Of a DNA stretch of 64,000 bases, positions 41,801 through 53,373 are shown piece by piece. Position 1 is the first letter of the stretch, and the number at the start of each line of letters is the position of its first letter. The stretch lies in assembly GCA_013368315.1 (NCBI GenBank), contig JAACJM010000035.1, forward strand, positions 310,001 through 374,000. The letters are read 5' to 3'. This DNA comes from Tetrapyrgos nigripes. Taxonomy: Eukaryota; Basidiomycota; Agaricomycetes; Agaricales; Campanellaceae. The position numbers and the translations under genes were made by a program. Under the pieces are notes generated by a model. It worked only from the letters and a program-made list of their open reading frames with translations. It was not told the DNA's origin and made no database searches.

Positions 41801-42125
41801 GCGGCAAATATCAAGGCTCCTCCATAAAATCTACTTGTAGGAATCGAACTAATGAAATATGAGAGCGAAGTTAGTGAAAAATGAGAGCTGTTGTGGCTGA
41901 TGTACTGCGTCATAGTGGTTCTCTACATATATTCCTGGTGGGTCTCAAGAAATTTGGCTGGTTTGCTACTAAATAAAAACGCTGCCACAGCAGAAAAGAC
42001 CTAATAAGACTAAGTCGACTAAGTATCCTGCCTAAGCCTTCCCTCGACCTTCGGCCTGCGTGATTTTGCCCAACAAATAAGTAATACACTTTACTATTAT
42101 ATTTCCCGTCAAGGCAGAAGCAGCC
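41801..42125. other. Spacer between K4 and K5
   Basis: Nearly identical to 12976-13300. No gene. Confidence 0.6.
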
Positions 42126-43868
42126 TCAAATTTGCAGGTTTGTCGTTTGTACAGTTACTTTATTCATTATTTCATGTATGGAGGTGATGATGAGGGGTAG
42201 TAAGCTGTAAAAATGCATAGGTATGTATGGTCTTATACATGGTATGAGATATGAGATAAGATGTATGTGTGATAGTACGAGTTGCGAAAATGCGAGAAAG
42301 CCAAAATGATCAAGAACAATGTGATGATGATGGTGATAACGACTGAAATAACATGACAAACAGAAAGAAAAGCAAAAAGAACATGAAAGAACATGAAAAA
42401 AGAAAACAATCAACGACAACATCCCACAAAAACACACCCAAACCTCACAATCACCAAATGAAGCACCCAAAACACAATCGAGATCCATAACCTGTCGAAC
42501 CAGGTGTCAATGATGGCGAGGGATAAAATAAGGAGTTTGAGAGGAAGGGGGAGGCCATTGCCTGGTATTGGTATTGATATGTCAACGCCGGGGATCATGG
42601 GGATAGACGTTCCGAAATCCGAAAGCATCGCTCTGTGTATGGGTACGTGTACACCATACCCGTACCCGTACCCCCAGTCGTCCTCGTCCGCATAATCGTC
42701 CGCATAATCGTCCTTGTCCCCATCTGTATCCCCATCCTGGTCCCATCGTCTCTATCGTCCCCTTGTCCTTCATACCCATCATAACCATTCTCATACTCCC
42801 CACTATACGCCCCACCATATATATTCACATCCGGCGGATCTGGGGGTAACCCCCCCTCCCCATAATAATCAAGCCCAAAACTCAACAAAACATTCCCAGG
42901 TTTCATATCCAAATGTAAAATGTTCCTGCTATGTAAAAAGTCGAGACCAGAGATGATGTCAGAGAAGAGAGAGTGGAGTTCGAGGGGGAGAAATGGGGAG
43001 GGTTGAGAGGTTGGGAGGTTTGGGTTTTGGGTTTTTGTTTTTGCCAGGACGAGGATGTGGATGACCTGGGTTGAGGTTTCGATTTGGGTTGACGTTGTTG
43101 TTTTCGTTGTTGTGTAGATGTAGATGTAGACGCAGACGCAGACGCAGCTTGCGATGGACTAGCACCACCATCTTGTCTTTCTCCTTCCCTCTCTCGTTGT
43201 TTTTGCTTTTGTTTTTCAACCCTCGCCCGAAACGCGCGTTTCCTCTTCTCTGCTTCTGTCTCTCCCTGTATCTCTCTTTCCCCATCCCCGTCCCCATCTG
43301 CTTCTGCTTCTGCTTCTGCTTCGCCTTCCCTTTCTCCTCCATGTCCACGCTTCAAACCTCTTCCACTCGGTCGTAGATCCCGTATACACCTCTCTATAAA
43401 ATCATCCAACGACCCTCCCTCAGCCCATTGCATCAATACGTGTAACGTGGGGACATGTGGACCGAATGAGGAGAATTGGGTGGGTTCGAGCCAGGAGTGG
43501 CTAGGTAGATAGCATTAGCATTAGTGTTAACATGAGGGTTTGGAATAAAGGGAAAAGGAAAATACGCAGACGAGAAACGAGAAACGAGAAACGAGAAACG
43601 CAGACGGAGACAGACAAAGGAAAGGCAAAGAAAGATTAGAATGGACACTCACTGATACGCAACAATATTCGGATGGTGCAACCTTTCCAAAAGCTTTACC
43701 TCTCTTAAAGTTTGTAAGAGATACGTATGTGATTGACCAACTGCGATTTTTTTAACAGCGAAGCGGCCTAGGGGATTGTTGTCCTATAAAGACAAAGCAA
43801 AGGACATAAGATGAGTTATTCATACACAAGTAGAGTAGTGGATAGAAAGATAGAAAGGTATGTATGAC
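42126..43868 (-). pseudogene. K5: S-type IKS1-like kinase lacking exon 1
   Basis: Exon 2 (43783-43653; DNNPLGRF, FAVKKIAVG with the lysine) and exon 3 (from 43500; HSWLEPTQF, QWAEGGSLDDFIERCI) are present. Exon 1 and the promoter are gone: the sequence breaks within intron 1 at about 43868 and continues directly into the H3 coding region. The G tract near 42988 has 5 G, as in K2, so the catalytic loop HSRNILHLDMKPGNVLL is out of frame. DFG (42611-42619) is intact and followed by the hydrophobic tail down to 42126. Without a start or promoter of its own it is a pseudogene. Confidence 0.82.
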
Positions 43869-45785
43869 TTGACTCGTGCTGCATCAACAAGGAGAGCAGC
43901 GCTGAGCTTTCAGAAGCCATCAATTCCATGTACCAGTACTATGCGAACGCCATAGTTTGCTACGTCTACCTCTTCGATGTTTCCGGAAAGCTGCATCCTA
44001 AAAACCCCAAGTCTGACTTCGAGGACAGTAAATGGTTCACGAGAGGTTGGACGTTGCAGGAGTTACTGGCACCCAAGTTCATTTCGTTCTTTGATAGAGA
44101 TTGGACAAAGATTGGGACGCGGTGGAGCCTGTGGGATCTCATCTCAGTCGTCACTACCATCCCGACCGATGTCTTGGAGGGCCGTCCTATCGACGAGTAC
44201 AGTGTAGCTCAGAAGATGTCATGGGCGGCACATCGGCAGACGACGAGGCCAGAAGACGAAGCTTATTACTTGATGGGAATTTTCAGTGTCAGCATGTCGC
44301 CGATATACGGGGAAGGTGGCGAAAAGGCATTCATGCAACTACAGCAGGAAATTATCCGCATTTCGGATGATGGGAGTATCTTCGCTTGGATTTCTGATGT
44401 TTTTGGAGAACGGAGAAAAGAATGGAGAGAACGGGGACTACTGGCCAGATCTCTGTACGAGTTCAGACATTCTGGTCGGGTTCGGGCATCTAAAACTGGT
44501 TCCACTCTCGGCAACAGTCCATCATCATATTCGTTTAATAACAACGGTCTTCATATCCATCTTCCTCTTGAAATGCGCTATTCCAAAGACTTGGAAGACT
44601 CAGATGACTCGGATTCTGAAGCCGATACTCCGATCTTCCTTGCATATCTACACTGTCAAACAAATGATGGCAGTTACATGTCTGTATATCTCCAGGGGAC
44701 AACTGATGGTTATTACGTCCGGGAATCCCCATCAATAGTAGTCTTGCAACCTGCACCCCCCCCCTCTCGATGATGTGCGGGAACTCACTGTCAGAGAGAA
44801 ACCAACTCTTAGGGAGAGCAGATTCAGATTTCCCGCTGCTGGCAAGAACGTTGTGTCCCTTCTCCCTTCTGCACAGCACTTTGTATGCTCTCGAACGCCA
44901 CCGGCCTCAATCTCCACCGAATTCTCGGTTGAATTTAAAACCACTGATGGGGATTGGACTGATTTGACCTACGAATTTCCGTCCAAAAGTGAGGCATTTA
45001 CACTTGCCTTTCTAGTCAATTATAGGGATTCGTTGGGGGATATCAAGTGGAACTATTCCTTGCAGATTGGGGACAAATGCGTTGATTCCATTGATAATTC
45101 GTGTCCAGCTGCAGATTATATGCTGGGACCATTGCCGAACAGTTGCTTTGTCTCAGTTTGTCTTGAGTTGCGAGGGGACAAAAAGAAGGTTTTTGAGGTC
45201 AATTATTTCTCTCCAGAACATTCTCGAAGCAAGGGCGTCGCTACGACAGTGGGTCCTGATCTGGACTTCTTGGTGCCTTCAGAGTTCAAATCGTATGACT
45301 TGGAGGAGGAGGAAGAACGTGGAAGTTGGGAGTCATTTAGAGGTGTTACTGTGCCCCACTCAGATTTTCTCGTGTTGAAATACATCGAACATGAGAAATG
45401 GTGGTGGTTTTCATCAGATTTGGACTCGTATTCGGAAGCGGATTCAGAAACAGAAAGAAGAGACAAGAGGAAAGGGAAGGGGACTAAGCAGGGGGGGCCA
45501 CTCACTTGTTACGTTGCTGTTGGAAGTCACCAATCGTTGCCATGGATGCACATTACTTTCAACGGCAAAAGTACTGACGATGTCTGGGCCGACATTCAGT
45601 CAATGAAAGAGGATGTGTATGGTCAAACCTCTGGAACAGCCACAATTAATCACAGCAAGCTGAGAGTTCAGATTGGACCTGCAACAAAGCTCGGTCGGGA
45701 GTCCCATCAGCTTCATTTGGAGTGGGTCGAGGACGAGGACCATGCAGTGTATGAGAAGATAAGAGAAGGAACAGGAGAGGAGTAA
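43869..45785 (+). pseudogene. H3: HET-domain gene, 5'-truncated and frameshifted
   Basis: Starts inside the second HET block (the codons for DSCCINKESSAELSE), fused to K5 intron 1. The first 91 residues, including YAILSHTWE, and the promoter are missing. The first usable ATG is at 43928 (MYQYYANA). RGWTLQELLAP, YYLMGIFSVSMSP and a long acidic loop (SKDLEDSDDSDSEADTP) follow. At 44755-44764 the tract is C9 instead of C8, so the frame ends as QPAPPPSR at 44773. The remainder is open from 44775 to 45785 in the next frame (MRELTVREK... to EKIREGTGEE). Two independent lesions, so not functional as a HET protein. Confidence 0.9.
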
Positions 45786-46607
45786 GGCGATAGATTGCAA
45801 AGAAATGATCCATTCGCTGAAGTAGAACATATGTAGCAAATGGTACAAAGACGGTGGTAACATTACTATTACATACGTTTCAGATATATACATCGGATGA
45901 GAACGACGAAATACCCCCTGGAAATCACAAATCATTCAGTCATTTTGGGAATCGGACATGAAGTGCTGCGCCACCCCACCGAAGCGAGCCTGCCAACCTT
46001 TCATCATTGCACCGAGATTGGCAACAGATTATTGATTCCAACAGAGTCCTGTCTTTCTTCTCGTCTCTCAACAACAGCTCGCCTCCACAGGCTCATCTAA
46101 AATCCTCATTACTTCCTCATACATCTTTTTGGATCCATCGCTTGGAGGGAGAGGTGTGAGTAAAGGTCGTACGTTTAAGATTGGTCCAAGGATGGGTCGT
46201 CTTCAGATGAACAGTCGGAAGATGAGAAGGATTGTGCCAGGATGAAGAAACGAGAAAGGGAAATTGTCAAATACTAGTAAAAGGCGAGGGAAAAATACTG
46301 CAATTTATGCAAGACTCGAGGTGGAGGGGATGTGGAGAAAGCGAGAGCTGCAGAAAAAGGAGAATGTGGAAAGACATCAATAAACCTAGATACAGGCAAC
46401 ACGCTCTGAAGAAAGTCACCTAAACCACTCCCAAGAGCGCTGACAGATTTATCCTCTTGCAGTCTGAAAGCTCAGCAGATTGCTATGATGAGATGGCTAT
46501 CACTGGTAAGTTTACTTCGAACAACGAGAGGGGGAGTGAGGATATAGACGCACAGTCCTCTATATCTTGTGTCATGAAAAAGAAAAGAGGGCGGAGTCAC
46601 ATGTAAT

Positions 46608-47395
46608 TAAGGCTGCAACCTGTTAGATACTGTTATGCCTTGGAGCATAATTAACAGGTAACAGGTTTTAATATGTTATAACCAGTTATAACTAGTTACT
46701 AACTAGTTCCCTATGGGCACTTTTTTTTGACTCAATTTTCCATCTGCAGATAATCTTCAGAGCCCATTTTCAACTGAATCTGTTTTTATACTTTACAATA
46801 GTCTTGTTTCTGACTTAACCACTCATTTACAGTGTACATGTGGAGTTTTCCTTCCACATAACCATCTCCCCTCTCCCTCATTTCAGATAGTATTTATGCA
46901 GGCTCCTTCTGTCCTGAAAATCCATCTTTTTCAGGAGTGTCACTGTTACCACCCCATGCTTGCCTGTCAATATGTCCTCAGTGCAATTCATGACTACATT
47001 ACCACCCAAAAAGCAAGATTCTTTATTTATTTACATACTTAGCATGCTCAGACCTAGCTTAGAGCACCCTCACTGCAATAAGTTGGCAGAAGGTGAAGGA
47101 TTGGTGAAGGAAGAGTCTTTGTAAGCTTTCCAAGACCAGCTCTTGATGGTGGAATACTCTTGCAGGTTAGTAATTGGTACTCTGACAGGTGAGGTTGTCT
47201 TTATTCAGGTACTGAAGAGGTATGAATATGTCTGAAACAGCTTATTTTCAGCTCCCTGGGCCAAATTGAGACTAAGCAGTTATAACAGGTTATAACAGTT
47301 AAAACCTGTTACTGGACTCAGGCATAACATGTTAAGTAATTAACATGTTATTAACCTGTTATAACAGTAATTAATAGTATTTGGTTGCAGCCTTA
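46608..47395. mobile_element. hAT-type non-autonomous element (MITE), 788 bp
   Basis: Perfect 13-bp inverted ends TAAGGCTGCAACC and GGTTGCAGCCTTA, and a perfect 8-bp duplication CATGTAAT (46600-46607, 47396-47403). The uninterrupted sequence GTCACATGTAATGG is present in the other four units, for example at 20236 and 60991. Subterminal GTTATAACAGG-type words and the end sequence resemble the hAT at 1090-2485 (TAGGGCTCCAACC), so the two belong to related families. No transposase inside. Confidence 0.95.
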
Positions 47396-47550
47396 CATGT
47401 AATGGAAACAGTTGCAACTCAGAGCAGATCTAGGAAAGGTTTTGAACTCAAACCACAGAGCAGTCCGAGTGCAAATGCACATCACAGTGGTTCTCAAAGT
47501 TTGAGACTTGGGCCATGGTCATCATCAGAGAGGATCAAGAGAGTAATAAG

Positions 47551-47935
47551 TGTCACAAAGAGGAGAGCGCTTAGATAGCGATAACGAGGAGCTACGGGCT
47601 CGACTTGACTAACAAGCAACAGTAAGAACTAGAACTACAGTGCTCGTTAGCAAAGGTGAGAGAAACTATAACAAAGGGGAATACACACCTGGTCCCAACG
47701 ATGAAGAGGTCAAGATGGGAAACCAGGTGTCAGGCTACAGGTTATATATGTAAAGCTGTAATGTATGGAAGCTGTATGAGCAGCTATACAATAAGCTGTA
47801 TCGGAGAAATGAAAGATCCGGTGCATAGCATGTGGAACATGAGTCATAAGGTGTAAAGGTCTGAGGAGTGTTATGGAGATCCGAGGATGCAGAGATAGAA
47901 GGAAATAAATAGTACCAAATATAGACTTCATGACA
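47551..47935. repeat. Solo LTR, 385 bp
   Basis: Starts TGTCACAAAG and ends TTCATGACA, flanked by the 5-bp duplication ATAAG (47546-47550, 47936-47940). The other units read straight through (GTAATAAGAACTTTG), confirming the borders. Unrelated to the copia1 or copia2 LTRs. The family is unknown; internal sequence was lost by LTR recombination. Confidence 0.9.
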
Positions 47936-48066
47936 ATAAGAACTTTGATGATATGTAGTTCTGAAAGAGGTCCAAACGAGGTCGTATGAAATAATAAGAA
48001 TGGAAATAGCCCACCAAATGCGCTATGTACTTCTGGTCAGTTCGAGTTGAGGTTGAAGACAGGGTG

Positions 48067-48495
48067 TTACGAGGCCTTTAGGCTGAGTTAACTTAGGTCG
48101 ACCTCGAAAAATTTTCCATGGGTTCAGTCTCACACCCCTAGGCCGGTCTCTACCCTTCCTGACAACCGAAAAGTCTAGACTCAGTCTGGACCGGGTCCAA
48201 AGACTGTTGACATTGAAGACCATGACGTCATGCTGCAGATGATGCTATTAACGCTCTCTCTCAGAAATGAAGTGGACGTAGTTCTTCTTGTCTTCTCTTT
48301 TTCATCAATTTTCATTGTAATTGGAGTTTTGGATGGGTTTCATGGTTTGGTCAGGCTCTGGTTGTCTGGTTAGAGATGGCCTGTGATAGAGTTAGGAAAA
48401 GGACAATTAGTGTGCATGATAAATTAGAATGAGATAGAAAAATAGTAATTGGGTTTGCCAGCTTCGCTGGACATGGATCGTTCCTCCTCTCTATT
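48067..48495 (+). mobile_element. R1-c: Helentron-like element, truncated
   Basis: Begins TTACGAGGCCTTTAGG after AGGGTG, the same insertion point as R1-b and R1-d. It breaks off at about 48495, after TCCTCCTCTCTATT, into the 3' tail of K6, so the hairpin end is lost. The break marks a deletion between two array units. Confidence 0.8.
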
Positions 48496-50713
48496 GAAAG
48501 CCAAAATGATCAAGAACAATGCGATAATGATGGTGATAACGACTGAAATAACATGATAAACAGAAAGACAAGCAAAAGAACATGAAAGAACATGAAAAAA
48601 GAAAACAATCAACGACAACATCCCACAAAAAACACCCAAACCTCACAATCACTAAATGAAGCACCCAAAACACAATCGAGATCCATAACCCGTCGAACCA
48701 GGTGTCAATGATGGCGAGGGATAAAATAAGGAGTTTGAGAGGAAGGGGGAGGCCATTGCCTGGTATTGGTATTGATATGTCAACGCCGGGGATCATGGGG
48801 ATAGATGTTCCGAAATCCGAAAGCATCGCTCTGTTTATGGGTACGCGTACACCATACCCGTACCCGTACCCCCAGTCGTCCCCGTCCGCATAGTCCTCCG
48901 CATAATCGTCCTCGTCCCCCATCCTGGTCCCCATCGTCTCTATCATCCCCTTGTCCTTCATACCCATCATAACCATTCTCATACTCCCCACTATACGCCC
49001 CACCATATATATTCACATCCGGCGGATCCAGCGGTAAACCCCCCTCCTCCCACCTCAACAAAACATTCCCAGGTTTCATATCCAAATGTAAAATGTTCCT
49101 GCTATGTAAAAAGTCGAGACCAGAGACGATGTCGGAGAAGAGAGAGTGGAGTTCGAGGGGGGAGAAACGGGGAGGGTTGAGAGGTTGAGAGGTTTGGGGT
49201 TTGGGTTTTCGTTTTTGCCTAGACGAGGACGCGGACGAGGATGTGGATGACCTGGGTTGAGGTTTCGATTTGGGTTGACGTTGTCGTTTTCGTTGTGGTG
49301 TAGATGTAGACGTAGACGCAGACGCAGCTTGCGATGGACTAGCACCACCATCTTGTCTTTCTCCTTCCCTCTCTCGTTGTTTTTGCTTTTGTTTTTCAAC
49401 CCTCGCCCGAAACGCACGTTTCCTCTTCTCGCCTTCTGTCTCTCCCTGTATCTCTCTTTCCCCATCCCCGTCCCCATCTGCTTCTGCTTCTGCTTCTGCT
49501 TCACCTTCCCTTTCTCCTCCTTCTCTCAGTCCTCCATGTCCACGCTTCAAACCTCTTCCACTCGGTCGTAGATCCCGTATACGCCGCTCTATAAAATCAT
49601 CCAACGACCCTCCCTCAGCCCATTGCATCAATACGTGTAACGTGGGGACACGTGGGCCGAATGAGGAGAATTGGGTGGGTTCGAGCCAGGAGTGGCTAGG
49701 TAGATAGCATTAACATTAGTGTTAACATGAGGGTTTGGAAAAGGAAAAACACGCAGACGAGAAACGAGAAACGCAGACGGAGACGGAGACAGAGACAAAG
49801 GAAAGGCAAAGAAAAGACTAGAATGGACACTCACTGATACGCAACAATATTCGGATGATGCAACCTTTCCAAAAGCTTTACCTCTCTTAAAGTTTGTAAG
49901 AGATACGTATGCGATTGACCGACTGCGATTTTTTTGACGGCGAAGCGGCCTAGGGGATTGTTGTCCTATAAAGATAAACCAAAGGACATAAGATGAGTTA
50001 GAGTTATCCATCATAGAGTAGTAGATAGAAAGGTATGTAGGACTCGTACTCGGAAGGGGAAGGAAACGCACCAGAACATGCTGACACAAAAACACGCTCC
50101 CATTCGCCCCCATACCCAATTTCTTTTCTACTCGGAAAAACGCGTCAAAGTAGCCTTCTGCCATAGAGTTTGGGGGAAAGGCGGTTGGGTCAGAGTAGTA
50201 GGTGGATTCGCCGTTTTCATCGCGAGGTGTGTGGGTTTGAAGGGAAGGGGAAGGTGGTGAAGAACGGTAGGGCTGAGGAGAAGGAGACCTGGAAGAGGGA
50301 ACAGAACTAGAAGGCTCTGAAGCAGTACGATTGGCTATAGCGAGGATGTTGAAGTAATTGCTGGTCCGTGTACGTCCGTCATACTCGTTGTAGTCGTAGC
50401 CGTTGTAGTCATAGTCATCCTCATAGTCACGAAAGCCCGTCGGAAGCGGTCTTCTACAATACGGACAACGTGTATGTGGAGGTGGAAGCGGTTGAGGATG
50501 TGGTTGGACATGTGGAGGACGTTGGTGGTGGACAGCGGGACGGATGGAGAGCGCATGGGAAGAGGGATTGTACAAGACGACCTGGTTGTTGAGTGAGTCG
50601 TGGAAGATGGGTCTCCATTCGGCGGCAGACTCAATGGGGACTAGAGACATTGCATGGGGCGGCGGCGGCGGCGACGTGGACGACGACGACGGCGAGGCGG
50701 AGGATGAGGTCAT
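48496..50713 (-). CDS. K6: S-type IKS1-like protein kinase, most intact copy, partner of H4
   Basis: Exon 1 50713-50072 (214 codons), intron with GTGCGT donor, exon 2 49965-49835, intron with GTGAGT donor, exon 3 from 49695. Exon 1 has NNQVVLYNPSSHALSI, CPYCRRPL and the loop KLGMGANGSVFLCQHVL; exon 2 has FAVKKIAVG (ATP lysine kept) and REVKLLERLHHPN; exon 3 has HSWLEPTQF, QWAEGGSLDDFI, a long Lys/Gln/Ser/Arg insert and, in the same frame thanks to a 6-G tract near 49157, LELHSLFSDIVSGLDFLHSR and HLDMKPGNVLL. DFG (48809-48817) lies in another frame, so one more intron or a lesion is needed before it. After DFGTSIPMIPG the sequence is strongly hydrophobic (LPLPLKLLILSLAIIDTWF...) with no APE or C-lobe. 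Family by motif pattern, IKS1-like; target unknown. Its 3' end is cut at 48496. Confidence 0.7.
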
Positions 50714-51233
50714 CAGTTATCCTGGGAAAAAGGCCGCGTCTAGCCCCTGTCTGGGCAGTACATATAGACCGTACATTAGCTAACGTCAGTGCATCATCTC
50801 TCTACGAGTATCAGTCAAAGAATTAAGGAGAATTTGATAGAAGATGTAATCTAATCAATTGCAAGGGTAATTCGAAGATAGATGGAAAATGCTGTAGTTC
50901 TATCACAGGTTTCCGTCAGGCTGTTTACGCACTATTCTATTCAGCGGTATCATCTTCTTCCAATCATGCACGTTGGAAGGCTGTGACTAGAAGGAACGGA
51001 AACCGCTTTTTGGAGCCATCAAACCTTCCATGACATCCTTCACTAATGACACAGCATGTCTCACAGGTGTTCATCCCGGTTTAAAGTGGCCTCCCAGGTA
51101 ACGACACTCAAGGATCTTCTTCTTTTCCTTCCTTTCCATTGTAAGCCTGCCCTTATCCTCATCCCGGGCTCATAATCTGACCTGGACTATCAACCATGCT
51201 TTACAGTCTATCAAATATAACTCTTAACACTCC
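50714..51233. promoter_or_regulatory. Divergent intergenic region K6/H4
   Basis: 520 bp. Shares the 18-bp deletion with unit 2 but carries the insertion TAATGACA (near 51047) shared with unit 5, so it is itself mosaic. Otherwise as in unit 1. Confidence 0.6.
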
Positions 51234-53373
51234 ATGCGTCTCCTAAACACGAAAACCCTCAGAGTCCAGGAATTCCTTACCAAAATCCCGCCCTATGCCA
51301 TTCTCTCTCATACTTGGGAGAATGAAGAGGTCACTTTCCAGGACATCCAGAACATTGCTACCCTTGCTGCTACCTTCAACGGCCGGCAGCTCAGCTTCAA
51401 TGACATTCGAGCCTTCCTTCGTTCTGCGCAACTGCCAGTGAAGAAGGGCTATACGAAGGTCGTCCAAGCCTGTGTCCGTGCCCGGAATAGCGCTTTTGAT
51501 TGGATCTGGATTGACTCATGCTGCATCAACAAGGAGAGCAGCGCTGAGCTTTCAGAAGCCATCAATTCCATGTACCAGTACTACGAGAACGCCGTAGTTT
51601 GCTACGTCTACCTCTTCGATGTTTCCGGAACGCTTCATCCTAAAAACCCCAAGTCTGATTTCAGGAGAAGTAAATGGTTCACCAGAGGTTGGACGTTGCA
51701 GGAGCTACTGGCGCCCAGGCACATTTCATTCTTTGATAAAGATTGGACGAAGATCGGGACGCGGTGGAGCTTGCGAGATCTCATCTCAGTCGTCACTACC
51801 ATCCCAATCGATGTCTTCGAGGAGAGGAACCCTACTGCATGGGAGAGTTTTGGTATTGACAAGTACAGTGTAGCTCAAAAGATGTCATGGGCGGCAGATC
51901 GGCAGACGACGAGGCCAGAAGACGAAGCTTATTGCTTGATGGGAATTTTCGGTGTCAGTATGTCGCCGATATACGGGGAAGGTGGCGACAAGGCATTCAT
52001 GCGACTACAGCAGGAAATTATCCGGGTTTCGGATGATCGGAGTATTTTCGCTTGGATTTCTGAAGATGGAAGGGACCGGGGACTCCTAGCCAGATCTCCG
52101 TACGAGTTCAGATATTCCGGGCGGGTTCAGGCATCTAAAACTGGTTCCACTCTCGGCAACAGTCCATCATCATATTCATTTAATAACAACGGTCTTCATA
52201 TCCATCTTCCTCTTGAACAGTACGATTTCGACTCCGATGTCTTCCTTGCGTATCTACACTGTCAAACAAACGATGGCAGTTACATGTCTGTATATCTCCG
52301 GAGGACAACTGATGGTTATTACGTCCGGAACTTCCCATCAACAGTAGTCTTGCAACCTGCACCCCCCCCCTCTCGATGATGTGCGGGAACTCACTGTCAG
52401 AGAGAAACCAACTCTTAGGAAGAGCAGATTCAGATTTCCCGCTGCTGGCAAGAAGGCTGTGTCCCTTCTCCCTTCTGCACAGCACTTTGTATGCTCTCGA
52501 CCGCCACCGGCCTCAATCTCCACCGAATTCTCGGTCGAGTTCGAAACTGATGCGCATTGGACTAATTTGACCTACGAATTTCCGTCCAAAAGTGAGGCGT
52601 TTACACTTGCCTTTCTAGTCAGTGATTGGTGGGAGGATATCAAGTATTCCTTGCAGATTGGGGACAAAAGCGTTGATTTCATTGATGTGTGGTCAGCTGC
52701 AGATTATATGCTGGGACCATTGCCGAACAGTTGCTTTGTCTCAGTTTGTCTTGAGATGCGAGGGGACGAAAAGATGGGTTTTGAGGTTGATTATTTCTCT
52801 CCAGAAGATTCTCGAAGCGAGGGCGTCGCTACGACGGTGGGTCCTGGTCTGGAGTTCTTGGTGCCACCGAAGTTCCAATCGTATGACTTGGAGGAGGAGG
52901 AAGAACGTCGAAGTTGGGAGCCATTTAGACGTGTTACTGTGCCCCACTCAGATTTTCTCGTATTGAAGTACATTGAACGGGAGAAATGGCGGTGGTTTTC
53001 ATCGGATTTGGACTTGTATTCGGAAGCGGATTCAGAAACAGAAAGAAGAGACAAGAGGAAAGGGAAGGGGACTAAGCAGGGGGGGCCACTCACTTGTTAC
53101 GTTGCTGTTGGAAGTCACCAATCGTTGCCATGGACGCACATTACTTTCAACGGCAAAAGTACTGATGATGTCCGGGCCGACATTCAGTCAATGAAAGAGG
53201 ATGTGTACGGTCAAACCTCTGGAACAGCCACAATTAATCACAGCAAGCTGAGAGTTCAGATTGGACCTGCAACAAAGCTCGGTCGGGAGTCCCATCAGCT
53301 TCATTTGGAGTGGGTCGAGGACGAGGACAATGCAGTGTATGAGAAGATAAGAGAAGGAACAGGAGAGGAGTAA
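51234..53373 (+). pseudogene. H4: HET-domain gene, frameshifted at a poly-C tract
   Basis: Full-length apart from one base. 51234-52379 encodes 381 residues with all HET blocks (YAILSHTWE, DWIWIDSCCINK, RGWTLQELLAP, AYCLMGIFGVSMSP) and the EERNPTAWESFGIDKYS segment shared with H2. The tract at 52362-52370 is C9; C8 in H1, H2 and H5 keeps the frame. Here the frame ends QPAPPPSR, then TGA. The remaining 330 codons (52381-53373) are fully open in the next frame, with no other damage. So the gene is off by one base; the 381-residue product would still contain the entire HET domain and may act alone. Sequencing error in the homopolymer must be excluded. Divergent from K6. Confidence 0.9.

Larger units (their letters stand above)
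45786..48066. other. H3 downstream flank with two insertions
   Basis: Array spacer as in other units, interrupted by a hAT-type MITE (46608-47395) and a solo LTR (47551-47935). No gene recognised. Confidence 0.6.

Noticed and set aside
48496..48800. Membrane-anchored signalling protein on its own (hydrophobic S-type tail)
   Set aside because: The tail is continuous with DFGTS of the kinase in all three S-type copies, so it is the kinase 3' end; whether it is translated is unknown.
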